Positions 22,355 to 33,405 of a stretch of 53,062 bases of DNA are shown here, piece after piece. The notes beneath the pieces are model-generated. The model worked only from the letters and a program-made list of their open reading frames with translations. It ran no database searches and was not told the DNA's origin. The translations under genes and the position numbers were made by a program. The first letter of the stretch is position 1. Each line of letters opens with the position of its first letter. This DNA is from Jimgerdemannia flammicorona (taxonomy: Eukaryota > Mucoromycota > Endogonomycetes > Endogonales > Endogonaceae): assembly GCA_003990745.1 (NCBI GenBank), contig RBNI01000029.1:1-53062 (forward strand), given 5' to 3'.

Positions 22355-22524
22355 ATACTGCTAGTCAAATGCACTAAGGCCACCCTACCCTGTATACTCC
22401 TCAGAATACTCATTAGTTATTATATTATTATTATCTTTTCTTCAAAGATAATGTTGAAAGTGTTATCAGAAGTTTGGGTAACCTGAATTGTACCAGAGAA
22501 AGGTATGGCTGCTATTAGACTCTT

Positions 22525-23811
22525 ACCAGTTATATTAAGAAGAAATAAATATATCTTTTTATATATAAAATATCTGACCAAATGTCCCAAAGTATTTTCA
22601 ATAAAAATTACTGATAACTTGACCATTGTTGATCTCTCATATATAGACCTCCAGAAGAACATATCTCTGACCAAGATATAGAATTCATCAATAATATAAT
22701 TACAAGTTATACTTAAATTCACAAGATCTATTTGAAATAGATTACATTATATTATCCTTAAACCAATGGTGAGATAGAATGAATAAACCAGACTATTAAG
22801 TAAGAACTTGCCCAAGTCAATTCTAGTAATTGAAATCTTTGCTTATCTGAAATTCTATGGAAAATTCAGAAAACCTCTTTATATCTACTAAACAAAGTCA
22901 TTTGAGATAATATTTACTAAGAAAATTAGAACTGCTAATTATGAGAACCTTGAAGATCTTCTTAAAAAGACAGAACAATTATATAATCAAGTCTGAGTCA
23001 AGATAATCAAGGCTCAGGAAAGATAAAAGAAGTACTATAACTAGAAGCTAAAAGATTAGAAGATCAAAATTAGAGATCAAGTACTAGTTGGGAGAAGTAT
23101 GATCAAAATAACCTTTGTTCCCAAATTGGAGCCCAAATGAGAAGGATTTTATCTTGTATAAACTATCAGAGGAATAAGTTTCAATATAAGAAGTATGGAT
23201 GGATATATCATAAGAACTCTAGTATATATCAATTGCTTAAGATATATCTGCTCTCATACAATAATCCAGAGAATTGATCAGTATCTCCAGACCCTTGTCC
23301 TCAGTTCTCTTCAAGCCCTGCTAATTCCACTAACTCAGTTTAGGGAAATTGTTAGCAACTACTCTCAATTGATCCAGATTTATCAAGAGAATCTCACTAT
23401 AGCCTAGCAACTTCTAGAGATCTACTAGCTATAGATATACTATACTATTGGAGAACAATGACAAGACCTCTCAATCTCTGAGTATATATACACTAGATAT
23501 CTCATAGGTCTCATCTAAAGAAATACTATTATAGTAGACAGATTCTATACTATCTATAAGTAAAATGGAGAAGTATTAACCTAGGTCCAATTTTATCTTA
23601 GAAATATTAAAAAAATGAACCCTGTCACCTATCCATATATTATATATTATATTGAGATACTATTTCTCAAAGTAGAAGAGAGGTACTTAGATAGAGTAGT
23701 TCTGAAACTAAAGAAGATAATAGAACAGGAGCTGATATAGAAGACACTTACTCATATTGGAATAATAGCTAAAATATAGCCTGGAATAGACTATTTTTTA
23801 GTAGTGGCTAA
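22525..23811 (+). pseudogene. Gypsy-1 copy A: integrase core and C-terminal part
   Basis: Continues the integrase after LINE-2: RNKYIFLYIKYLTKCPKVF-like sequence, then a decayed SDQ-x-EFINN catalytic block near 22675, then YYP-stop-TNGE at 22750-22773. In that last block codons 22759-22761 (TAA), 22780-22782 (TGA) and 22783-22785 (ATA) stand where copy B and the family have Gln, Arg and Met, i.e. CAA to TAA, CGA to TGA and ATG to ATA. The remainder to the LTR at 23812 is the stop-rich C-terminal region. Confidence 0.75.
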
Positions 23812-25929
23812 TGTGATAAGTCAGCAGAGTAATGTACTAAGTTACCATTTAAATTAGTCACTATAATTTTAATATATACTATATCAGATATACTAGACAA
23901 ATAAGACTGCTCTACTATACTAACTTATATAAATAACCCAAATAGCTAAATAAGAATATAAAGTATTTCTAGCTAATATATCATATCAGAATTTGAGATT
24001 AGTAATCCTAGCTAGTATATTATATCAGATTTTGAGATTTATATTTTTAATAAAATAGCTAAACATTAACAGAAATAGCTATTTATAGTTAGCTATATAG
24101 TAACTAGATAGCATTACAATTGTATAAAATATCCCAGAGCTAAGAGTAAATAAATCTCCATCCAAAAGTTCAAAAGTAAAAGCTAATTATCTAATATACT
24201 TAGGAGAAATATTTGCCAAAAGCTACTTAATCCAGAAAGAATTGCAATATTTAGGAGATATATCTGCCAACAAGTTATTGTAATAAGTTGTGAGTTTTGC
24301 CTTATTCCTACTCCAGTTTACTTTCTGATATAAAGAAGAGAAGTTTACTAATTCAGAAAGAATCTGTATTATCTGAGTTATCTACAAACTTAAATAAATT
24401 TATTTTACTCAAGAAATCTATCAAGATTATCTGTTTTATATCAGATTACTACATACCAAATAAGAAAATTACTATAATTATCTAATATACTAATAAGAGA
24501 ACTCACTCAAGAATCCAGCATTATCTTTATACTACTAAATACTAATAAGGATATTAGAAACTATTAAACATTTTATTACTTTTTAACAAAGTAACTAGGG
24601 GCTCAAGCCAAGGGGGGGCTGCCAATTGTCTCTGGCAGGGTGTGTCTCAATTTTGAATGTCTACTGGCTACCAAAGTTATAGTATCTGATGTATTATCTG
24701 GACTTCCCATCCTGGGTGGTGAAGAGACTAATAAAGCTAGCCAAGGGTTGGAACTGGGTTAGAAGAAGGAGCCAGATCAGTTGGGAGGTCTTGTCCTTAC
24801 CAGTAGTGAGTGGTGGACTTGGACTGGTTGACTTTCCTAAAAGACTACACTGCTTGAGGGTATGGTGGTTGAAGAGAGCGGTGGAGTTGAAAGGGGGAGG
24901 TTGGGTTCCCCTATTGCAGAAGGTCTGAGAGAGGAGGTCCTCACCATGAGACTCAACTGGTGACCTTCTATCCTTGGTTGGACTTCAGAATACTAATCAA
25001 TTGAGATACAAAGATTTCTGGTGTGGGGTGGTGGAAGGGCACACTGCATAGGAATCTGGTGACAGAGGAATGAAGGAGAGGTGGAGTGGGATCTGGCGAT
25101 GTGGAGATGGGACCAGGTGTTGCTAGGCAGTGTCCCCTTACTTGAGTTTGACATCAGTAATGGAATAGAATGTCAGTGGGGACCAGGCCAGGATCTGTGG
25201 CCCAGTGGTTGGCAAGGAGTAGAAATCAGTGAGGAGTGGGACTGGCATAGTGTTTGGGCCTGGAGTGCTGAGGTAAGAAGATGGATGCTGTCGAAGTACT
25301 GGGTGACTTGGTGGCGAATGCTGAGGAGAAATATCATGCTCAATTACTGCTCAGGTCACCTTATCGATGGAGGTTGCTTTGACTATGAGGAGTGCTATAA
25401 TATAGAACAGGAAGGGGGATGCAGATGCCTGAACATTGGCTAGGAGAGTGTGAGGTACTTAGTGACTTTTGGTGAACTGTTGGGATTTGTCTGGAAGTAG
25501 GGTGTAGGGTAGTTAGTATGCAGGGGTGGTGGGAGGATCTGAGAGACAGACTGGTGAGAGGGGTGGAAAAGGAATGACTCATGCTAGACTGAGCTCTAGC
25601 CATTTGGGTAGGGTTGGTCAGCCACTGGCTATTCGTTTTTGAGAAGGGGAGGAGACTGGGCTTGGAGGTCCAGCAGATGAGATAGCATAGCCTTATGGAA
25701 GACACCTTGATGGGCTGGTGGCTTGGTTGGGGTTTGCAGGGTAGTCCAAGGTATCAATTGGTGGAGAAAATATATAGGCAGAGTGAGAGAAGAATTGGAG
25801 TAGTGGGAGAGAAGGTGGTCTTTGTCTGGGAAAGGGTGAGGAGGGGACCCCCTATGGGAATTGGGTAGTGGGAGGGATACTGTATACTTATAAATAGACT
25901 GGTAATAAATGGCGGAGTCTAAGTGACTA

Positions 25930-25960
<31 letters not shown>

Positions 25961-26021
25961 GCTCAAGCCAATTTACATAGTAGCTCTAATTTTGTAATAT
26001 ATCTGTATTAAGCTAATATAT
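23812..26021 (+). repeat. Right LTR of Gypsy-1 copy A, split by LINE-3
   Basis: Starts TGTGATAAG after GTAGTGGCTAA. Matches the copy B LTR over the TATAAAATATCCCAGAGCTAAG block (about 24132), ACTTTTTAACAAAGTA (about 24579) and GCTCAAGCCAA, and resumes after LINE-3 with ATAGTAGCTCTAATTTTGTAAT. The end near 26021 is judged from where copies A and B stop matching; heavy mutation blurs the final bases. Without LINE-3 it is about 0.85 kb. Confidence 0.7.
24612..25957 (+). mobile_element. LINE-3: 5'-truncated LINE, 1.35 kb
   Basis: TSD AGGGGCTCAAGCCAA (24597-24611) and AGGAGCTCAAGCCAA (25957-25971) with one transition; 27 A at 25931-25957. It contains only the C-terminal part of ORF2, starting LNVYWLPKL and running through SWVVKRLIKLAKG and GGLGLVDFPKR (24740-24830), then a stop-rich stretch with a 120-codon open part (25081-25443). 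AATAAATGG and CTAAGTGACTAT precede the tail. 5' truncation is typical of incomplete target-primed reverse transcription. Confidence 0.92.
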
Positions 26022-26202
26022 TATACTATAACTAAATATAGTATATTAGATATAATTATATAGTTATACTTTATAAGATATATATCTATTATATTCAAAT
26101 TTCTATTAAATCCTTTAGTAGCTTATATAATAAACTGTTATAATAATATTCTAATAGTTAATTTTTATATAACTTAAGTTTCACTATATAATTTTAATAT
26201 AT
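26022..26202. other. AT-rich spacer between two head-to-head Gypsy LTR ends
   Basis: About 180 bp of A/T-rich sequence separates the LTR end of copy A (+) from that of copy B (-). No ORF or recognisable element. Confidence 0.5.
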
Positions 26203-27189
26203 TATAATATATTAGCTTAATGAAGGCAAATTACATAATTGGAACTACTATATATATTGGCTTGAGCTCTTAGCTACTTTGTTAAAAAGTAAAGAAATAA
26301 TCTATAATTTCTGATATTCTTAGTATTTAGTAATATAATAGGTAAATCTATATACATATCTAAATGAGTTCTTCTATTTATATAATAGATAATTTATATT
26401 ATTTTCTAATTAGAACTGTTCTTTGATATGTAGACAATTTGTATAGTCTAAGCAGATTTCTTATGCAATTTTTGTATAATGATCTTGTCTTTCAAATATA
26501 TATATAATTTCTATATAAGGCATTATGTGGATAATTTGGTGGAATTTCTTATTAGGTAGTGAATTACTTAAAAATGGCAGATAATATAGATTATTAAACA
26601 AAGTTATTTTAAAGACTATTTTATTTATATAAATGAGTAATTACTATAAATGTATATCTTATACTAGACTGACTTTGTAGCAAGAGGGCAGACCTCTTGA
26701 AATTAACTAAGATAATACAGATTCTTTCTAATTTAATAGATTTCTTGAATAGTAGTAATGTTCTTTACTTAAACTTAGTAGCAAATCTCAGACTTTGTAT
26801 CAAAAAGTAGACTAGAGTAGAAAATGACTCACAACTTCTTCAGTAGCTCATTATCAGGTTTCTCCTTCTAAGTATATCAGACAATTGACTTTTATTTTAA
26901 TTTTTAGATTGAGGTTTATTCTCTCTTATCTCTGAGATATTTTATATAGTTAGGGTCACAATCTGATTACTATTTGGCTAACTATAGAATGTATAGTAAT
27001 GTTATTTAGAGAAAAGAGTAACTGGGTATATTTATTGAGTATAGGTATATCTGATAGATATAGGTATATCTGATGAGCACAGGTATATCCTTAGGATATA
27101 GATCAACAAACCTGATTTATATAGTATCTTTGGCTAATTATATATAAGTAGTAGTATATATAACTAACTAGATATAGATAACTATGCTA

Positions 27190-28758
27190 TAGTGATAGAC
27201 ATATTATATTATTTTTATTTCTTAAATTTATTATAGCTTAAATATTAATGATATTAAAGCCATTTTTTAATCAGTAATAAAGTAAGAATAGAGTTTTTAA
27301 TTATATTAATTTTGCCTTATTTGGATAATTATATATAGAGTTATTACCTTTTAAAGTTATATTGATCATTGATACACTTATGATCCTAATAGTACCAAAA
27401 TCACTTTATTAATAATAATTAATATTTTGTATGTTTTTCCTTAGCTTTAATAACTATAGCAATATGCCTCAGCATACTAAACCAGTACAAATGTCTTGTG
27501 AAATATCATTCCACTCATCCTCCACTTGCTTCCACAACTCCTCCATCCCTTTTATTAGTATTTCATATATATTGAGCTTCCTCTTGAGGTGATATGTATC
27601 ACAAATGCTTGATTGGGTTGATATCAGGAGATTATACAGGCCAGTCCAAGATATGAATTTTACAGTCTGCAAACCATTTTGTGGCAGCTTTGGATGTATG
27701 CTTGGGGTCATTATCTTGTTAGAATATGAGCTTTTTCTTATCTATCTTATAAAATTTAATGGATTTTTGCAGCTTATCATTGAGAATGCTTATATAGAGC
27801 TCTGTGTTCATTCTACCATCAATCTGGCATGCATATCAAACACTATAGTAGTTTATACAACTCTAAACCATTACTAATCTGCCACTGAATTTGACATCCC
27901 TTTTATAGTAGTCATTAAGCAGTATTATATCTGATATCTTCCACACCCATTGATATTCATCAGACCCAAAACAATTGATTTTTGTCTCATCTGAAAAAAT
28001 GACCTATTTCTAGTTATCTAGAGTCCAATATCAGTACTTAAGGGTGAATTTGTAGCATGTCTTCATATAATACTTAAATAATATTGGCTTCTTCTGCTTG
28101 ACTGCAGCCTTCAGGCTCTCTCATTTCTGTGCACAGCATATAGTTTTGGTACTGATGTAGGGTTTCTCTTCTTCTTCCATTGTCTTGGTAATTTCTGTAG
28201 TAGTTTCTATCTTTCCAGTAGTTATTTGGAGAATGGCCCATATCTCATCTCTGGTAGAAAGAGTCTGCAGATGACTGACTTATAGTAGTATAGTGATGTC
28301 ACTACAGTACTCATTCCTTATATGGCATACTGTTATTATTCCAATGTCCATATTTTTAGCAATCTTACATGTAGATATACCAGAGTATAGTTTATAGACC
28401 ACTTGGTTATAAATAGTTTCAGAGAGTTTTTATATCATTGAAGTATGTCAGAGATAGAGAAAGGATAGAGAGTGAAATCTCAATCGAAATTTTATTTTTA
28501 AAAACACTAAGACCATATAAAACAATAGTGGGGGACTTTTGGTACCATTAGGGTCATAAGTGTATCAATGATTAATATAACTTTAAAAGGTAATAACTGT
28601 ATATATAATTATCCAAATAAGGTAAATCTAATATAATTAAAAGCTCTAATCTGGTTTTATTAATAGTAAAAAAATGCTTTAATATCATTTATATTTAAGC
28701 TATAATAAATTTAAGAAATAAAAATAATATAATATTAATATACTTATGTCTATTACTA
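27190..28758 (-). mobile_element. Tc1/mariner element with ~215-bp terminal inverted repeats
   Basis: TA duplication at 27188-27189 and 28759-28760. The ends read TAGTGATAGACAT (left) and TAGTAATAGACAT (right, inverted); inverted homology continues for 211 bp at the left (27190-27400) and 222 bp at the right (28537-28758), ending GTACCAAAA on both sides. The uninterrupted site is seen in the copy A LTR (CAGCATAGCAT, about 15250-15260), confirming both the TA target and the boundaries. Total 1,569 bp. The encoded transposase is on the minus strand and is dead. Such long inverted repeats exceed the tens of bases common in this superfamily. Confidence 0.9.
27419..28440 (-). pseudogene. Tc1-like transposase, catalytic Glu lost
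   Basis: Reading down from about 28440: a decayed helix-turn-helix N-terminus, then VIFSDETKINCFG (first catalytic Asp, about 27990), then QDNDPKHTSKAATKWF (second Asp, about 27705), ILDWP and SPDINPIKHL. The family has SPDxNPIExLW at this point. Here the Glu codon reads AAG (complement of 27608-27610) and the following Trp is TGA (complement of 27599-27601), both G-to-A type changes. The C-terminus reads KGMEELWKQVEDEWNDIS and ends at the TAA at 27419-27421. Spacing fits DD34E-type Tc1 transposases. Inactive. Confidence 0.88.
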
Positions 28759-29105
28759 TATATTGAGTATTTATATCATCTAGCTATACTATATTATTTA
28801 CTTATCACATCAGCCCTCACTAAAGAGTAGTCTGTCTCCAAACTATTTTTTAGTTATAATTATAGTATTTATAAGTATTTTTAGTATTTATAACTGTTCT
28901 ATATTTTCTCAAGTATCTGAATTACTTCATTCTTATAGCTCTTCTTCTTTCTCAGGGAACAGAACTTCAATATAATTGATAATTCTCAGATAGATAAGCA
29001 TGATCATTCTCTGAAAGTTATTTAGAGAGAACTGAACTTGGATCAGTATTGTATATTTTTTATATAGATTTGTATAGAATCTATCTACAGCAATAGTATT
29101 CCTTT

Positions 29106-30050
29106 GGGGGGTAGTGGATGGTGCTCACCAGATAGGACTGTGCTGGCAAGGCAATGAGGGGGAGGTGCTGTGGGGTCCAGCTATGTGGCGATGGAACAGA
29201 CTCCTTCTGGGGGGTGTTCTGCTTGCTGAGTTTGATATTGGTGATGGAGTAGAGTGTCAGCAGGGTCTTGGCCAGGATCTTTGGCCAAGTAATTGGCAGG
29301 CTGTAGGGATTGGTAAGGAGTGGGACTGGGCAAGAGTCTGGTCATGGAGTGCTGAGGTGCAGCAGTAGCTTCCTCCTAAGTTCTGGGTGGTATGGTGGTA
29401 GATGCTAAGGAGGAATGTCATGTTGAATTTCCATACTGGGCATCTTGTAGAGGGTGGCCATTTCAATTGTGAGGAGTGTTATAATGTAGAGCAAGTTGGG
29501 AGATTTGTGAAAATACCTGAACATTGGCTGGGAGAGTGTGAGGTTCTGGGGGACTTTTGGATAGTAGTAGGGAATCAGCTGGGGGTGGAGAGGGGACTAG
29601 ATGGAGAGAGAGGTCACTGGGGGGATGTGAAATCTTGCCTAGTGGGTGGTGTGGGAAATGGCTGGCTTACTGTAGGGTGGGTTTTAGCAGTGTGGGTAAG
29701 GCTGGCAGAACATTGGCTCTTTGTTTTTGAGGAGGGGCAGCAGATAGGTTTACAGAAGAAGTTGTTAAGGTGGGAGGGGTTGATGGGGGATCTACTGACT
29801 GGGTGGTGGGTGGGTTGGGGTCTCCAGGGTGGTAACCGTTATCGTCTGGTGGAAGGGATCTGTGAACAGAGTGGTGGGCAGGTGGCAATGGTGTTGGACA
29901 AAGTGATCTTTCATTGAGAAGAGGTGGGAGAGGGGGGCCCCCCTAGGGGGATCAGATAGGGTTGGGTATTGTGTATTACTTAGAGGATAGACAGTGCTTT
30001 AATAAAGGAAGAAGTCCAAGTGACTATAAAAAAAAAAAAAAAAAAAAAAT
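29106..30050 (+). mobile_element. LINE-4: 5'-truncated LINE, 0.94 kb
   Basis: Perfect 16-bp TSD GCAATAGTATTCCTTT at 29090-29105 and 30051-30066, 22 A at 30028-30049, AATAAAGG and CAAGTGACTAT just before. The body resembles the end of LINE-3 (W-rich MWRWNRLLLGGVLL near 29180; FDIGDGVECQ near 29230). A 171-codon open stretch (29402-29917) is the C-terminal end of ORF2. Inserted in the 3' part of Gypsy-1 copy B. Confidence 0.92.
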
Positions 30051-30066
30051 GCAATAGTATTCCTTT

Positions 30067-31210
30067 AGGACAGACTAGTGGTATTATTAATATAGGTCTA
30101 TTCTGGGACTAGAAGGTTTTACAATAGTTAATTGATTGTATAGTAGATCTGTAGTTGGTAAATCTGTAGTAGATATTCTACTAGAGTAATATTTTCTTAG
30201 TATATCTAAATCTGTTAAAGGTGAGTCCTATTGATTTCTTGAAACTAGAGTAAGTGAATTAGTAGAGCTTGGAAGGAATTGTAAACAAGGATATAGAGGC
30301 ACTGGTCAATTATCTGATTAATTATATAGATAGTAGGTATATATATCTTGAGGTGATTGATATAGACTAGAGTTCTCAGAGTTTATTTATCTATTTTTCT
30401 TAAATAGATTCTAAATCTTTTGATATTATATACAAGATAAGATTCTTTCTATTTAGGCTCTAATTTAGCAGAAAAGTTTGTTTTGATCATGCTTCTTCAA
30501 ACTAGTACTTGATCTTCAATCTTGATCTTATAATCCTTCTACTTCTGATTATAGTAATTCTTTTATCTTTCTTGAATCTTGATTATCTGAGCTCAGGCTT
30601 GATTATATAATTGTTCAGTCTTTTTGAGGAGATCTCCAAGATTCTCATGGTCAGGAGTTCTAGACTTCTTGATAAATATCATCTCAATTGGCTTTTATTT
30701 GATAGAGATAATAGGGATATTCTGAATTTTCCATAGGAGCTCAGGTAAGCAGAGATTCCAATTAGTAAGATTAACTCAGACAAGTTCTTTCTTGATGGTC
30801 TGGTTCATTTATTCTATTGTACTATTAGTTTGAGAGTAATATAATATAGTCTGTTTTAGGTGAATCTTGAGAATTTGAGTATAACTTATAATTATATTAT
30901 TGAAAAATTCTGTACCATAGTCAGAGATAAGTTCTACTGGAGATCTATATCTGAGTTTAGAACTATGGAAAAGACCAACAATGGTCAAGGCATCCACAAT
31001 TTCTATTGAGAAAGCTTTATGCTATTTGATTAGATATTTTACAAATACTAAGATATATTTATTTCTTCTTAATATAACTGCCTAAGGTCTAATAATATCT
31101 ACTCCACATCTCTGAAAGATATTATCTAATGGTGCAATTGATTCTAGTAGTACTTAGTAGTTGTTCTTTCCTTAATACTTCTGGCAGATATTAAATTTCT
31201 TAAGTATATC
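30067..31210 (-). pseudogene. Gypsy-1 copy B: integrase
   Basis: A 62-codon open stretch (30997-30809) carries the integrase core: DALTIVGLFH, then LISDYGTEFFNN (second catalytic Asp in the D-x2-GTEF block), then LKQTILYYSQTNSTIE, followed by RMNQTIKKELV. Upstream (31200-31000) are the integrase start and KYIL-like segments also seen in copy A. Downstream, TPDHENLGDLLKR continues to about 30600. It ends against LINE-4 on one side and Copia-1 on the other. Confidence 0.85.
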
Positions 31211-31368
31211 TGTTGAAATTCTTAATATTTTTTGATATCTTAATAATATAGCTTATATAACTATGTCATCTTTGAGTTATATAACTCAAAATATAAATAT
31301 ATACTGTCTAAAATAATAAACAATATTCTCTCTTCTCTCTACTCTATATTCTCAACTAAGTTATAATA
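31211..31368 (+). repeat. 5' LTR of Copia-1 (158 bp)
   Basis: Starts TGTTGAAATTC and ends CTAAGTTATAATA. Same length as the 3' LTR at 44662-44819, which starts TATTGAAATTC. Contains AATAATAAACAAT, a possible poly(A) signal region. Confidence 0.85.
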
Positions 31369-31370
31369 AA

Positions 31371-31383
31371 GGTTATAAGCTCT
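31371..31383 (+). other. Copia-1 primer-binding site for initiator tRNA-Met
   Basis: GGTTATAAGCTCT lies two bases after the 5' LTR. It differs by two transitions from GGTTATGAGCCCT, the complement of the anticodon arm (AGGGCUCAUAACC) of fungal initiator tRNA-Met. Copia-type elements are known to prime from an internal cut in this tRNA. Confidence 0.75.
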
Positions 31384-33405
31384 ACTTAGTGACTAATGAG
31401 AAATATATCTCTAAGACTATATACTACTCTATGCTAAGTTATTGGTACAGATAAACCAAGGAATCACCATGAGAATATCAAATACAGTAGGCACAGATAT
31501 CTCTAAAATAGACACAATAGTTACAGTTTCTATAGTAAATATAAATATAGCCAAGAGATCAATCTCAATATTTAATAGTAAGAATTATACTAGTTGGATA
31601 TTCTATATGAGTAATCTTCTAGAAGAATATAACTTGGTAGAGTATATAAAACTGTAGACACAGATTCAAGATTACAATACTGTAAATAATTACTAAGTAT
31701 TATGAGAGATTGTATTTATATTATCAAACTAGCAAATAAAGCTTAAAATATATATTATGATATCCTATAATATATAAAAGATTCTATACAATTATTATAT
31801 AAGTATTCTAATCAAATTAAATTTATCTGAAATCTCAACTATTCAATCTATGAATAAAATTTAAGAAGAGTATCTAATTATATTAATAATTTAGTGAATC
31901 AGATGAATTCTCTAAGTATATCAGTAGAGTATATTATAATGAAGTCAGATTCTGACCCTTATAAGAGATCTCTCTAAGGTATATAATATTATAGTAGGAG
32001 TCATATATGAGAGTGGGAAACTTATGGACTATATCTGTAAAACTATAAGTCTCATCAATAAAGAGATGTATTAAGAAAATAGTAGTAATAATATATAATA
32101 ATGAGAAAGTATTTTACAGATCATGCAGATGAGGTAAGAAGTCTCAATAAGACCAAAAATGTGAAAAGTTCAATAGAAACTACTATTACTATAGTAAGTA
32201 TAAGTATATGTAAAATGATCACTATTTTAAAAATAAGGAGAATGTAAAAATAAGTATAGAAGTCAGTATTAGCAAAATGAGAGCAGTGGAAAGAAATGTG
32301 ATAGTAAAGGATAATGTAATATAAATACTACTGAAACTAATGAAAACCAGAGTAAAGATATATTTTACATTAAGTAATATATGCTAAGTATTTAGATAAG
32401 ATATTATTTATATCGATATCTAAGCCACACACTTTTGAGAAAACCAAAAGTAATAATATAAATAAAGTTTATATATACTAATATAGCTAATGATAATGAT
32501 GTAGAGCTTATAGATTCAGATACTATATAATATATAACTGCTCATAATAATGGTTATTTATATATAAGTTCTTTAAGTATCTGATACTAATCAAATTAGG
32601 AGATAATAATATTATATATACTCAAGAAAGAGAAAATACTAGTATATCTCTATAAAAACATTATAGACCCCACTGATATTTTCCAAGATATAATATATAC
32701 TCTGAAGATACTCTGAAGATAGAAAAGAAGATCTTTTTAATCAGTAAAATAATATCTTATAGTAATAAAGAAATATATAAATACTCAATGAGTAAAATGA
32801 TATATAGTTTGAAGAATAATAAGCAGATTATAATAGTATCAAAATTAGACAATCTTTAAACAATCAATAGTATGCTAAGTAGTATGAAAATCTCTATATA
32901 TATGATAACAACATCTAATATATTTAATATATAGTATCAATACTTAGAATATATAAAGAAACAGATGAAATACATATCTAGCATACTCAATTTAATCTAT
33001 ATAGATATGTATATATAATCTAATATATACTATTTCCTATAAAGAGAAGAAATAATTTATTATATTTATCAATGATTATATATAAGATATATATATATTT
33101 CTTATTAGCAAAGAGCAAAGTCTTGAAGAAATTTAAAAATTTAAAATAATTATTAAGAATGAAATAAAACATAGAATATATACTATATACTTAGACAATG
33201 AATGTAAATATATCAATTGTATATTTAAGTAATATCTGAGAAAATATAATATATATCATCAGACAATATAACCATATATACTATAGCAGAATGGTATAGC
33301 TGAGTGATTTAATATATAGCTATGGAAATAATATATATAATGATCATTATAGTCAGATTATTATATTCTTTTGAGCTAAGACTATCAATATAGTGATATA
33401 TATAT
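31384..33405 (+). pseudogene. Copia-1 gag, protease and integrase remnants
   Basis: The gag start has SISIFNSKNYTSWIFYMSNLLEEYN (in shorter pieces, about 31535-31630), a form typical of Copia gag, and a similar block is seen in Copia-2 (about 46750). A protease remnant reads LIDSDTI near 32510, in place of the LIDSGA motif. The integrase region to 33400 is too mutated for clear motifs. Stops occur every few dozen codons. The coding continues after Gypsy-2 at 42115. Confidence 0.65.

Larger units (their letters stand above)
16339..22510 (-). mobile_element. LINE-2: full-length Tad1-like LINE inserted in Gypsy-1 copy A
   Basis: Flanked by a perfect 14-bp TSD, GCTATTAGACTCTT, at 16325-16338 and 22511-22524. 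Reading from 22510 down it has a 5' region, ORF1 (split by a MITE), ORF2 with endonuclease and RT, an AATAAA, the CAAGTGACTAT end (complement of 16400-16410) and about 61-63 A (the T-run up to 16399). Related to LINE-1 but clearly a different subfamily at protein level. The minus (sense) strand is G-rich. CpG is nearly absent and stops are frequent, so it is dead, yet its poly(A) is unusually long. Confidence 0.93.
15205..26021 (+). mobile_element. Gypsy-1 copy A: decayed LTR retrotransposon hosting LINE-2 and LINE-3
   Basis: Begins TGTGACAAG at 15205. The same TGTGA start recurs at 23812 (right LTR) and, inverted, at 28809 (copy B). Between the LTRs only the end of RNase H and the integrase remain; gag, protease and RT are missing. 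Insertion of LINE-2 at 16339-22510 splits the integrase and LINE-3 (24612-25957) splits the right LTR. A possible 5-bp TSD is CATAC (15200-15204) and TATAC (about 22-26 bases past 26000), differing by a CpA-to-TpA change. Without its guests the element is about 3.3 kb. The left LTR is clearly less mutated than the right one. Confidence 0.78.
26203..28809 (-). repeat. 3' LTR of Gypsy-1 copy B, split by a mariner element
   Basis: Starts (minus strand) TGTGATAAG at 28809, preceded by a purine-rich GTGAGGGCTGA, a plausible polypurine tract. Matches the copy A LTR on both sides of the mariner (27190-28758). The far end at about 26203 is where inverted homology with copy A stops. About 1.0 kb without the insert. 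Confidence 0.75.

Noticed and set aside
24520..26340. DNA transposon with ~85-bp inverted repeats around LINE-3
   Set aside because: The inverted repeats are the ends of two Gypsy-1 LTRs in opposite orientation.
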